NCBI RefSeq assembly: GCF_009827655.1
Contig: NZ_WTYV01000007.1
Span: 62,001 to 126,000 of the forward strand
DNA length: 64,000 nt
Source of the DNA: Alteraurantiacibacter buctensis
GTDB taxonomy: Bacteria; Pseudomonadota; Alphaproteobacteria; Sphingomonadales; Sphingomonadaceae
Direction: 5' to 3'
The notes under the pieces are model-generated. The model worked only from the letters and a program-made list of their open reading frames with translations, did not search any database and had not been told where the DNA came from. Positions 8,413-16,445 of this stretch are shown here, piece by piece. The translations under genes were made by a program, and so were the position numbers. Each line of letters opens with the position of its first letter. The stretch's first letter is position 1.

Positions 8413-10101
8413 ATGGCAATGATCAGTGGCGGTGAGCTTCTAATCCGCACGCTCCGCAAAGCGGGCGTGGAAACGATCTTCGGATTGCACGGTGCACACA
8501 TCGATACGGTGTTCCAAGCCTGTCTCGATCACGAGCTGCCGATCATTGACACGCGGCATGAGGCCGCCGCTGGCCATGCCGCGGAAGGCTACGCCCGTGC
8601 TGGAAAGAGGCTGGGTGTTGCGCTGGTCACGGCTGGAGGCGGCTTCACCAACGCGCTTACGCCGATGGCAAACGCATGGCTCGACCGTACGCCGGTGCTC
8701 TTCATCACCGGATCCGGTCCGTTGCGCGATGACGAGACGAACACCCTCCAGGCGGGGCTGGACCAGGTGGCCATGGCCAAGCCGGTGACCAAATGGGCCC
8801 ACCGGGTCGTGGCGACTGACCACATTCCGCGCCTCGTCATGCAGGCGGTGCGCACGGCGCTAGCCGGGCCCCGCGGACCGGTACTGCTCGATATTCCATG
8901 GGACGTGCTGATGAACCAGGTCGAAGAGGATGCCGTTGCCATCCCCGAACTGCGTCTGTCGAACAATGGCTCGCGCCCCTCCACCACAGATGTCGAGCGC
9001 ACGCTGGACTTGCTGCGCGCCGCCGAACGACCGGTGATCGTGGTCGGTTCCGAGGCGTCGCGCTCGGCCAGCGCGAAGTACCTCGCCGCGCTTGCCACCA
9101 CCGCGAACATTCCGGTGTTTGCCGATTTCGAGGGATTCAATCTCCTGTCGGACCTACCTCCCGCGCTTCGCGGCGGATTGATTCAGAACTTGTATTCGTT
9201 TGGTCGTGCAGAGGCCGCGCCCGACGCCGTGCTGATGCTGGGAACCCGCTTCGGGCTAAACACCGTACATGGATCGGGCCAGCTGATCCCGCTCGATGCC
9301 ACCGTGGTCCAGATCGACCCTGACGCGCGCGAACTGGGCCGCCTGCAGGCAATCGAATTGGGCATCGCCGCTGACGTCGGCGGGTCGATCGAGGAACTCG
9401 CCCGTTGTGCCGCAGACCGCGGCTGGCCGGATAGGACAGACTGGTGCTCCAAGGTGACGGAATTGGTGCAGAAGCGGTACGACAGCATCGCCGGTAAGGT
9501 CGAAGACGGCGGAGCGCTGCATCCCTTCACCGCTTCGCAGATTCTTGCCGAGTGCGTAGATCAAAGTGTCACGGTGGTCGCCGATGGCGCCCTTACCTAT
9601 CTGTGGCTGTCCGAGGTCCTCAGCGCGACCCGGCCGGCCGGCTTCCTGACCCACGGTTATCTGGGATCGATGGGAGTGGGATTTGGTACTGCAGTGGGTG
9701 CCCAGGCGGCGGACCTGGTGGCGGGCAAAAGGACGATCCTCGTCACTGGCGACGGTTCAGTTGGCTATAGCATCGGCGAGTTCGATACGCTGGTGCGGCA
9801 CAAGCTACCGCTGATCGTGATCATCATGAACAACCGCAGCTGGGGCGCGACCCTACACTTCCAGCAGTTGGCAGTCGGCCCCAACCGCGTCACCAATACA
9901 AGATTGGAGAACGGCGACTATGACGCGGTCGCCGCGGCATTCGGCGCCGCAGCATATCACGTCGACGATGCGGCCGGCTTCAAGGCAGCCCTGGGGCAGG
10001 CGATGACTGACAACCGCCCCGCCTGTATCAATGTCCGGGTGGCGCTGGACCCCATCCCGCCGGAGGAACTGATCCTCATCGGCATGGACCCCTTCGCATG
10101 A
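8413..10101 (+). CDS. Thiamine diphosphate-dependent enzyme (acetolactate synthase / benzoylformate decarboxylase / lyase type)
   Basis: The 562-residue protein has the three-domain layout of ThDP decarboxylases and synthases. The cofactor-activating Glu50 lies in DTRHEAAAGHAAEGYAR, and the ThDP/Mg motif starts with GDGSVGYS near residue 446 and ends with the Asn pair about 27 residues later. It is annotated-type 'acetolactate synthase large subunit', but no regulatory small subunit is nearby and its neighbours are catabolic. An aldehyde-releasing C-C lyase or 2-keto acid decarboxylase that feeds the adjacent aldehyde dehydrogenase fits better. Its stop codon overlaps the next gene's start (ATGA), implying translational coupling. 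Substrate unknown. Confidence 0.85.
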   Translation: MAMISGGELLIRTLRKAGVETIFGLHGAHIDTVFQACLDHELPIIDTRHEAAAGHAAEGYARAGKRLGVALVTAGGGFTNALTPMANAWLDRTPVLFITGSGPLRDDETNTLQAGLDQVAMAKPVTKWAHRVVATDHIPRLVMQAVRTALAGPRGPVLLDIPWDVLMNQVEEDAVAIPELRLSNNGSRPSTTDVERTLDLLRAAERPVIVVGSEASRSASAKYLAALATTANIPVFADFEGFNLLSDLPPALRGGLIQNLYSFGRAEAAPDAVLMLGTRFGLNTVHGSGQLIPLDATVVQIDPDARELGRLQAIELGIAADVGGSIEELARCAADRGWPDRTDWCSKVTELVQKRYDSIAGKVEDGGALHPFTASQILAECVDQSVTVVADGALTYLWLSEVLSATRPAGFLTHGYLGSMGVGFGTAVGAQAADLVAGKRTILVTGDGSVGYSIGEFDTLVRHKLPLIVIIMNNRSWGATLHFQQLAVGPNRVTNTRLENGDYDAVAAAFGAAAYHVDDAAGFKAALGQAMTDNRPACINVRVALDPIPPEELILIGMDPFA

Positions 10102-10652
10102 CCGATCTCGCTTTCGGCCAGCCGGACGACGGCATCATCCAGATGGCCTACACCGTGGCTGATCTCGGACAGGCAATGGCGCAATTCACCGCTGATCTGG
10201 GTGCCGGTCCTTGGTTTGTTTTCCGCCAGCTTTCGGGCCCGAACCCGCAATATCGCGGAACGCCCTCGCAAGCCGCCTGCGACATTGCGCTGGGCTATGC
10301 CGGCCACATGCAGATCGAGCTGATCCAACCGAAGGACGATCACCCTTCGGTCTATCTCGAAACCATCATGCAACGCGGCCACGGCTTTCACCACTTCGGT
10401 GTCGCCGCCACGGATTTCGCTCTCGCCTGCGATCGACTGGCAGCCAAGACATACGACCTGGCCTTTAGCGACGAGGTCGTGGGGGTCACCCGCGTTGCCT
10501 ATTTCGACACGCGCGGCCTGCTGCCCGGAATGATCGAGGTGATCGAAGCAACGCCGCAGCTGGAAAGCCTTTTTTTGATGATGCACGAGGCCGCGGTTGG
10601 CTGGGACGGCACGAACCCCGTTCGCGAGATGGCAGGGGAGAATACCCAATGA
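10098..10652 (+). CDS. VOC (glyoxalase/bleomycin resistance) superfamily protein
   Basis: The 184-residue protein begins with IIQMAYTVADLGQAMAQF, a typical first beta-alpha unit of a vicinal oxygen chelate module. A second module starts near GHGFHHFGVAATDF. Candidate metal ligands are HMQIEL, the His pair in GFHHFG and the Glu in GMIEVIE. VOC enzymes use a divalent metal for isomerisation, epimerisation or ring cleavage. The gene overlaps its upstream and downstream neighbours by four bases each (ATGA), so it is firmly part of the operon. It could be an epimerase, dehydratase-like enzyme or extradiol-type dioxygenase. The sequence alone does not decide. Confidence 0.8.
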   Translation: MTDLAFGQPDDGIIQMAYTVADLGQAMAQFTADLGAGPWFVFRQLSGPNPQYRGTPSQAACDIALGYAGHMQIELIQPKDDHPSVYLETIMQRGHGFHHFGVAATDFALACDRLAAKTYDLAFSDEVVGVTRVAYFDTRGLLPGMIEVIEATPQLESLFLMMHEAAVGWDGTNPVREMAGENTQ

Positions 10653-11419
10653 CCGGGATGCTTGATGGCAAGGTGATAATCGTCACGGGTGGCTCAAGCG
10701 GGATCGGCCGCGGCATTGCCCTGGCTGCCGTTGCCCATGGCGCTAAGGCCGTAGTGATCGGCGATCTGGCGGAGGAGCCGCGCGAAGGCGGTGAAACCAC
10801 CGGGCACCTGATTGCCCAAAGCGGAGGGACCAGCACGTTCCTGCGCACCGATGTCACATCGAGCGCTGATCTTGCTGCGCTTGTCGCGGCCGCCGATCCG
10901 TTTGGTGGGGTCGATGTTATGGTCTGCAATGCCGGGATCGCAATACCTCAGGATGGGCCAGACATCAGTCCGGAGATGTTCCGCAAGCTGATCGCGGTAA
11001 ACCAGGAGGGCGCGCTGATGAGCGCGCAGGCAGCTGTTGCCGCTATGCGGCGCCGGGGCACTGGCGGCAGCGTGGTTATGATTTCCAGCATGGGCGGGCT
11101 GCGCGGCGCCGGCTTCACCACCGGCTACAGCGCAACCAAGGGTGCGGTGAACATGATGGTCGCCGCGTTGGCCGACGCGTGGGGGCCCGAGGGCATCCGC
11201 GTCAATGCTGTTTGTCCCGGCCTTATCCAGACGGCGCTTGTCGATTCCTCTCCCGCCGTCGCGGCGGCATTCGAGCCGATGCGGCAGAGAATGCCGCTGC
11301 GGCGCTTGGGGCAGCCGGCGGAGGTGGGGAACGTGGTGGCGTGGCTGGGCTCATCGCTTTCCTCGTTCGTCACCGGCGTCGCTATCGCCGTAGACGGCGG
11401 ACAGACCGCGGTGATCTGA
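10649..11419 (+). CDS. Short-chain dehydrogenase/reductase
   Basis: This classical SDR has 256 residues. The cofactor motif TGGSSGIG is at residues 13-20, followed by the structural NAG in VMVCNAGIA, the catalytic Ser in VVMISSMGG and the YxxxK pair in GYSATKGAVN. The segment IRVNAVCPG is typical. These enzymes interconvert alcohols and ketones with NAD(P)H in the cytosol. The start overlaps the stop of the VOC gene by four bases. A second SDR follows seven bases downstream; the two are clearly different in sequence, which suggests two successive redox steps or opposite stereochemistry. Confidence 0.9.
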   Translation: MTGMLDGKVIIVTGGSSGIGRGIALAAVAHGAKAVVIGDLAEEPREGGETTGHLIAQSGGTSTFLRTDVTSSADLAALVAAADPFGGVDVMVCNAGIAIPQDGPDISPEMFRKLIAVNQEGALMSAQAAVAAMRRRGTGGSVVMISSMGGLRGAGFTTGYSATKGAVNMMVAALADAWGPEGIRVNAVCPGLIQTALVDSSPAVAAAFEPMRQRMPLRRLGQPAEVGNVVAWLGSSLSSFVTGVAIAVDGGQTAVI

Positions 11420-11425
11420 CAAGGG

Positions 11426-12187
11426 ATGGGATCTGTGGGCATGCTCGAAGGCAAGGCAATTATCGTCACTGGAGCCGGCTCCGGCATTGGGCGGGCCAGC
11501 GCGCTTGCCGTGGCCGCGGCGGGCGCGAAGGTCATGGTTTCTGACATATCGCAGGTCACGGCTCTCGAAACCGCATCGCAGATCCGCACGGCCGGTGGGA
11601 TCGCGCAAATTCATTGCGGCGATGTGTCGCGATCGGGTTTTGCCGAGGAGTTGGTCCAGGCAACGCTTGCCGCCTTTGAACGCCTGGACGGTGCGCACAA
11701 TAACGCCGGGGTCGAAACACCGATTGCGCTGATCACCGAGATTGAAGAGGCCGATTTCGATCGCAGCATGGCGGTCAACCTCAAGGCCGTATGGCTGGCC
11801 ATGCGCGCGCAGCTGCGCCACATGGCCAAATCCGGCAGCGGGGCGATCGTCAACACTGCATCCGTGGGCGGCCTCACCGCGGTCCCGTTCAATGCGGGCT
11901 ACAGCGCGGCGAAGCACGGTGTTGTCGGACTGTCGCGGACGGCAGCTGTCGAATTCGCACCGATGGGGATCCGCGTAAACGCACTGTGTCCAGGCCTGAC
12001 GCGCTCGGGCATGACCGAGCGCCTTATCCAGGCCGCTCCCGAAATGATTGAGGCGATCATGCCGCCCATGAAACGCATGGCAAACCCTGCCGAGATCGCC
12101 GGGACGGTGGTGTTCCTGCTGTCGGACCAAGCGACCTATCTCACGGGCCAGGCCGTCACCGTGGACGGCGGCGCCACGGCGATCTGA
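11426..12187 (+). CDS. Short-chain dehydrogenase/reductase
   Basis: This is a second classical SDR of up to 253 residues. It has TGAGSGIGRA for the dinucleotide, NNAGVETP, the Ser region GAIVNTASVGG and the catalytic pair in YSAAKHG. The segment IRVNALCPG and the C-terminal GQAVTVDGGAT are standard for the family. The ATG at 11426 has AAGGG directly upstream. The in-frame ATG at 11441 (MLEGKAII) matches the usual family start better, so the first five residues are uncertain. It follows the first SDR by seven bases and precedes the Rieske gene in the same operon. Likely role: oxidation of a hydroxyl or diol made by the oxygenase. Confidence 0.88.
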   Translation: MGSVGMLEGKAIIVTGAGSGIGRASALAVAAAGAKVMVSDISQVTALETASQIRTAGGIAQIHCGDVSRSGFAEELVQATLAAFERLDGAHNNAGVETPIALITEIEEADFDRSMAVNLKAVWLAMRAQLRHMAKSGSGAIVNTASVGGLTAVPFNAGYSAAKHGVVGLSRTAAVEFAPMGIRVNALCPGLTRSGMTERLIQAAPEMIEAIMPPMKRMANPAEIAGTVVFLLSDQATYLTGQAVTVDGGATAI

Positions 12188-12220
12188 CAATCTTCCCCAC
12201 TGCAATCCAAGGAGTTTAAG

Positions 12221-13189
12221 GTGCGCAAATACATCAACATGAAGCCGGGGAGCGAGCCGCGCTACTGGGAGGACGGGAAGCATTTTCAGGCTTGGTATCC
12301 GCTGCATGTGGCCAAGGACCTCCTCCCGGGGAAGATCGTGGGGCGCCAGTTCCTTGACTCGAAGATCATTCTCTACCGCGATCCGGACGGAAATCCGGTC
12401 GCCCAGACCGCTTACTGCCCGCATATCGGCGCAGACCTTTCTGATGGCGCAATCGTCGAGGGTCAGGTGCAGTGTCCCTATCACCACTGGCGGTTCGGCA
12501 CAGATGGTCACTGCAAGCACATCCCGTCAGGCACGCACCCGCCGCGTGCCGCCAAGATCCACAATTATCCCGTTGCCGAAAAGTGGGGCCTGATCTGGGT
12601 CTTCAACGGCACGGAGCCGCTCTATGAGGTGCCGACGTTCAATGGCGATGAATCGGAATACATCTACATGGCCCGTGAAAGGCCAGACGTGATTATGACC
12701 GATAGCTGGATCCAGGGATCTAATGGGCTGGACTTCCAGCACCTTACTGCAGTGCATAACATGCCCGAAGAGGCGAAGCCTGGCAAAGTGATATTCAACG
12801 ATTACACCGTTGAATATCCGTTCACCGGCATGTCGCCCGAAGGCTGGAACCGGATGTACGGCGGCAATTGCCTGGTTGGACACTGTGCCTTGCCGATCCC
12901 GACCAACAACTACGTAATCTTCTGCACCAATGCCCCGGAACCGGGTCGGTCCGAATCATTCTGGGTCGCCGCCGTCAAGCAGATGGATGGCGAAACGCGC
13001 GAGGAAGCGGAAGCCCGGCTGGAGGCGCTGGACCAGTTCCTGTTCGGCTTCTTTGCGGAAGACGAATACGTGCTGAACGGTCTGCGTCTCCGGCTGCCCG
13101 GCGATTCCAAGCTGATCAAGGATGATCTGTACTTTGGGAAGTACTTTGAATTTCTGGACAGGTTCCCCCGGGCCGCCCCGCTCGATTGA
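12221..13189 (+). CDS. Rieske non-heme iron oxygenase, terminal oxygenase component
   Basis: A GTG start at 12221 is supported by AAGGAG seven bases upstream. The 322-residue protein has a Rieske [2Fe-2S] site (Cys66-x-His68 and Cys85-x2-His88). Its mononuclear iron motif is Asn168-x2-Asp171-x2-His174-x4-His179. This is the architecture of oxygenase alpha subunits of the vanillate demethylase/ketosteroid hydroxylase group, which need a separate reductase. No reductase, ferredoxin or beta subunit is encoded nearby, so electron delivery must come from elsewhere in the genome. It is the last gene of the operon. Likely activities are O-demethylation or hydroxylation of a ring or side chain. Confidence 0.88.
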   Translation: MRKYINMKPGSEPRYWEDGKHFQAWYPLHVAKDLLPGKIVGRQFLDSKIILYRDPDGNPVAQTAYCPHIGADLSDGAIVEGQVQCPYHHWRFGTDGHCKHIPSGTHPPRAAKIHNYPVAEKWGLIWVFNGTEPLYEVPTFNGDESEYIYMARERPDVIMTDSWIQGSNGLDFQHLTAVHNMPEEAKPGKVIFNDYTVEYPFTGMSPEGWNRMYGGNCLVGHCALPIPTNNYVIFCTNAPEPGRSESFWVAAVKQMDGETREEAEARLEALDQFLFGFFAEDEYVLNGLRLRLPGDSKLIKDDLYFGKYFEFLDRFPRAAPLD

Positions 13190-13198
13190 GATACCAGT

Positions 13199-13239
13199 GG
13201 CCGCATTAGCCCACGCTTGCTATGCGGGCTACTGCGGCC
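13199..13239 (+). terminator. Hairpin after the Rieske gene
   Basis: GGCCGCA-T-TAGCCC pairs with GGGCTA-C-TGCGGCC around a 14-base loop, with one mismatch, starting ten bases after the Rieske stop codon. No T-run follows. It probably marks the end of the catabolic operon. Confidence 0.5.
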
Positions 13240-13255
13240 GTTCCGGCGACGCCAC

Positions 13256-13287
13256 CCGGACCAACCGGGATGATGATCCCGGTCCGG
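13256..13287. promoter_or_regulatory. Second inverted repeat upstream of the IclR gene
   Basis: CCGGGAT (13265-13271) pairs perfectly with ATCCCGG (13276-13282), extended by CCGGA (13256-13260) and TCCGG (13283-13287). It lies 35 bp before the IclR start. It could be a second hairpin at the operon end or an operator for the regulator. The sequence does not distinguish these. Confidence 0.4.
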
Positions 13288-13321
13288 ATACATATTGGGC
13301 CAAGCAGGAGAGAGCAATTTC

Positions 13322-14098
13322 ATGGCGGCCACCGCAGACCGGGTTCTCGGCGTGCTGGACCTATTCAGTGACGACAAGTCCGAATGGACCGTCGAAGATG
13401 CAGCCGTGGCTATGGGCCTGCCGGTCAGCACGACTTACCGCTATTTCCGCAGCCTGGCCAATTCCGAACTGATCGTTGCTTATGCCGCTGGCCGCTACGT
13501 CCTTGGCCCGGGAATCATCCAGCTTGATCGGCAACTTCGGCTGCACGACCCCTTCATCACCGCAGCGAGGCCGGAAATGGTTCGCCTGGCAAACGAAGTG
13601 GGCGGCGACACCGTGGTACTGCTCGCGCGGCTATACCACAACAAGGTGATCTGCGTTCACCAGGAAGAGGTCGGCCACCTCAAGGGCGACGTCAGCTATC
13701 AGCGCGGACGACCGATGCCATTGGACAAGGGTGCGGCGTCTAAGGTTCTGCTGGCGAACATCAGCGCCAAGGCAACCCGGCGCCTGGCATCTCCGGAGGG
13801 AGGGCTGGATATCGACGGAGAGCTTCGAACCAGTCTCCGACAAATTCGCCAGCAGGGGTTTGCCGTTACCGAAGGCGAAATTGACCCTGGCAAGCGCGGG
13901 ATAGCTGTTCCGGTCTTTCGTCCCGATCAGACTCTCGAGGGCAGCCTGTCACTTGTTGTGGAGGCTTCGAGAACCGGCAGTTCTGATCTGATTGCCGCCC
14001 TGATCAATACCCGCAAGGCGATCGAAGCGACGCTTGCCATTCGCGTTTCTGTTTTGGCCGTCGCTCCGGATCGCGAGCCAGTGGCCGAAGACGGTTAG
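13322..14098 (+). CDS. IclR-family transcriptional regulator
   Basis: The ATG at 13322 with AGGAG eleven bases upstream is the best start. The N-terminal 60 residues form a winged helix-turn-helix (RVLGVLDLFSDDKSEWTVED, then MGLPVSTTYRYFRSL). The remainder is an IclR effector-binding domain with conserved segments GKGAASKVLL-like (DKGAASKVLLA) and GFAVTEGEIDPGKRGIAVPVF. IclR proteins often control aromatic catabolic operons and respond to a pathway intermediate. It follows the operon it probably controls on the same strand, separated by two hairpins. Target and effector are inferred only from position. Confidence 0.9.
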   Translation: MAATADRVLGVLDLFSDDKSEWTVEDAAVAMGLPVSTTYRYFRSLANSELIVAYAAGRYVLGPGIIQLDRQLRLHDPFITAARPEMVRLANEVGGDTVVLLARLYHNKVICVHQEEVGHLKGDVSYQRGRPMPLDKGAASKVLLANISAKATRRLASPEGGLDIDGELRTSLRQIRQQGFAVTEGEIDPGKRGIAVPVFRPDQTLEGSLSLVVEASRTGSSDLIAALINTRKAIEATLAIRVSVLAVAPDREPVAEDG

Positions 14099-14323
14099 CC
14101 AGCCTCGCGCTGCACTTACCAAGAGTTTACCGGCCGATGCGCCACGATAGGCGCAGCAGCGTCACCTGATGCCCGCGGGCCGGTCGGACCGACAGTCCAG
14201 ATTTGCAAAGGCCCCGTTCCAGCTTAAGCAAGAACCTTGCGCCTGCCGACCTATGATCCCGTGGTAAAGCTATAGCGTGCCGGGCATCTTCGCGTCTTCA
14301 CGCTGATCAAAGGACTTCGCAAG

Positions 14324-15304
14324 ATGGGACGAGGGTGGAGATGGATCGATCGCCGCATTGCGGATCTCGATCCGGAAGTCGATTACGTCGAGATCGTTCA
14401 GCTTACCAATCTCTATAGGATGAACAGGTTCGTCGCTCATTGGGGCTTTGCCGCAGGGAGCCCGGTTGCGGGAATCAACCCGGCCGCCACTGACCAGGTT
14501 TGGCGAGACGGGAACAGCACTTCCGCTAAGGCGCCGCACAAGCGCGTCGAGGATTCCAACGGTCACCTGCTGTCGTGGCTGGAACACGGTCCAGACCACG
14601 AAGCCACGCGTATCTCGATTGAAATGGTCAATCAGTACCACGCCCATTTCGGTAAGGGCACCACCAGCGGTCTGGGCGATCCGGAAGAATACGTCTTCAT
14701 TATGTGCCTCAATGCCACTCTGCTTCACACCTTGCAGCGACGCCTGGGTTTCGCCGGGTTCAGCCCGAAGGAACAGCGCGCAACTCAGCTCGCCTGGGCG
14801 CGAATTGCACAGCACTTCCGGCTGGCGACCGATGGTTCGCCGGTCCTAAACCACACGCCATTCCCGGATAGCTTCGACGGCATGTTGCGGCTTGTCGATG
14901 ACTGGATTGATCGGCCCTGGCCCGAAAGCCAGTCCGGGCACTCCTATACCACGCAGCAAATGGAACACTTCGCAAGGACGTGGTTTCCCAAGCCTCTGTG
15001 GCCGCTTGGGAGGGCGATCGTTTCAACCTTCCTGCCGCCGCAAGTTCGCCGGGTGCAAAGGATAGCCACCCCCAATCTCCTGCTGCGCACGCTGGCGGTA
15101 GGACTGATGAAATCCGCGTTCTTCTTTTCCACGAGGATCGCCCCGGATCCCACCGTCAGCTACCTGGACCGGCGGCGCATGTTGGCTGCGGCTGACAGGG
15201 ACAAGCCGTCAGAAGTCGATGTCACGATCCATCGCAAGCTGGCGCGACATGAGGGGGGACTCCAGGGGATGTGCCCACATGCACCGGCCTTCCATCACGA
15301 TTAG
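14324..15304 (+). CDS. MpaB-like (DUF2236) putative oxygenase
   Basis: The 326-residue protein lacks a signal peptide. It resembles the ER-bound oxygenase MpaB / rubber-oxygenase-related DUF2236 family. The similarity lies in the central segment with a His-rich helix (MVNQYHAHFG), a Tyr/Glu-containing DPEEYVFIMCLNATLLHTL, a GF-rich turn before PKEQRATQLAW, and FPDSFDGMLRLVDDW. Fungal MpaB cleaves a farnesyl side chain and Lcp-type relatives cleave polyisoprene with heme; the bacterial members are mostly uncharacterised. AAAGGA lies nine bases before the start. A clear paralogue lies convergently at 15338-16243 and shares the N-terminal WIDRRIA-LDP motif. Family assignment is by pattern memory. 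Confidence 0.7.
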   Translation: MGRGWRWIDRRIADLDPEVDYVEIVQLTNLYRMNRFVAHWGFAAGSPVAGINPAATDQVWRDGNSTSAKAPHKRVEDSNGHLLSWLEHGPDHEATRISIEMVNQYHAHFGKGTTSGLGDPEEYVFIMCLNATLLHTLQRRLGFAGFSPKEQRATQLAWARIAQHFRLATDGSPVLNHTPFPDSFDGMLRLVDDWIDRPWPESQSGHSYTTQQMEHFARTWFPKPLWPLGRAIVSTFLPPQVRRVQRIATPNLLLRTLAVGLMKSAFFFSTRIAPDPTVSYLDRRRMLAAADRDKPSEVDVTIHRKLARHEGGLQGMCPHAPAFHHD

Positions 15305-15337
15305 GCCGGCGACGAGGTACGCAAACGGGGTTCGAAC

Positions 15338-16243
15338 TTACCCCGTTACCGCTAGCACATATTGCTCGACCGAAAGTCCTTCGCGTTCGCGAATAATCTC
15401 CGCATGCGATTGCGTTGGATCGCGCAACAGCTTCATGCCGATAAGCAGATAGGTTGCGAAAACAAGCTTGCACAACTTGCGCACGAAAGGCGGTGGTAGT
15501 TCGAGACCAAGGTTGCACACGGTGCGCTCAGGCAGCAGCGAAAGAACCAACTGCCGACCAATCGGCCGCAGAACCTTGGGCATGTGCCGCTTCGCGAAAG
15601 CCTGGATGAGCGTGGCATCGATAGAGGCAGTGTACGCATTGGGGGGCCACCTGGTGGACTCGTATCTTTCAACGTAGTCGACGCAGGCTTCGAAGCTGCC
15701 CGGAAATCCGCTGATGGCTGTGTCTGTTTCTGCATTGCGGAACTGTGGTGCAAGGCGCGAATAGAATTCCCAAGAGGCCTGCTTCTCCTTCTCGGAGAGG
15801 CCGGCAAGGCCAACTCTTCGCAACAGGCGATGGAATAATGTCGCCTCGTAACACATCGTGTAAAGGTAATCCTCATCATGCGCGAATGACCCCGGATACC
15901 GATCCGACCAGTGCTTATGCAGCCTGTTCAAGGCATTGACCGAGCGCCGCGTATACTCGTGCTCAGGACCGAACTCGTTCCAGATGAGGATATGTCGAGC
16001 CGTATCGTCCATGCGTCGCTCAGCTGCCCGAAAAACCTTTCCCTTACCGTCTCGCAGGACCGCAATAGCTCCGCGATTGGGTACGATGAAGTTGGGAAAG
16101 GTTATCGAGTAGAGCAGATCCATAAAGGCGTCGTTGGATCGATAGACGACCGATAAGCACATGATTTCTGCATAGTCTTTTGCAGGATCGAGAGCCGCGA
16201 TTCTCCGGTCGATCCACTTCCTTGCTTTGCCGTTGAGAGCCAT
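15338..16243 (-). CDS. MpaB-like (DUF2236) putative oxygenase, paralogue
   Basis: The start at 16243 is chosen over the in-frame ATG at 16270. It places the shared WIDRRIAALDPAKDYAEI motif the same distance from the N-terminus as in the neighbouring paralogue. The 301-residue protein has the family pattern more clearly than its neighbour. It shows NRLHKHW, the DEDYLYTMCYEATLFHRLL segment, a Gly-Leu turn before EKEKQASWEF, and FPGSFEACVDYVERYE. A hydrophobic C-terminal stretch (LVFATYLLIGMKLL) may be membrane-associated. The two paralogues end 33 bp apart, tail to tail, so they are not simply co-transcribed. Likely a heme-dependent oxygenase, but no activity can be stated. Confidence 0.7.
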   Translation of the reverse strand: MALNGKARKWIDRRIAALDPAKDYAEIMCLSVVYRSNDAFMDLLYSITFPNFIVPNRGAIAVLRDGKGKVFRAAERRMDDTARHILIWNEFGPEHEYTRRSVNALNRLHKHWSDRYPGSFAHDEDYLYTMCYEATLFHRLLRRVGLAGLSEKEKQASWEFYSRLAPQFRNAETDTAISGFPGSFEACVDYVERYESTRWPPNAYTASIDATLIQAFAKRHMPKVLRPIGRQLVLSLLPERTVCNLGLELPPPFVRKLCKLVFATYLLIGMKLLRDPTQSHAEIIREREGLSVEQYVLAVTG

Positions 16244-16445
16244 ATTTTTGCCAGTCGATCCGCTTATCATCTCGACCCGGACGCTCCCCCGGCGCTTGGG
16301 TCTGTTTCAGCTGCCTAGGGACAATCCGGCAAATTGGCTTGATCGCAATGGAACGCGTCCTTGGCTGTCTTGGAAAGCGGCCCTAAAAAGGGTATGATCG
16401 TATTTCCAAAAAACAAAAATTTTGTGGGCTTGGGATTCGCGCAAT

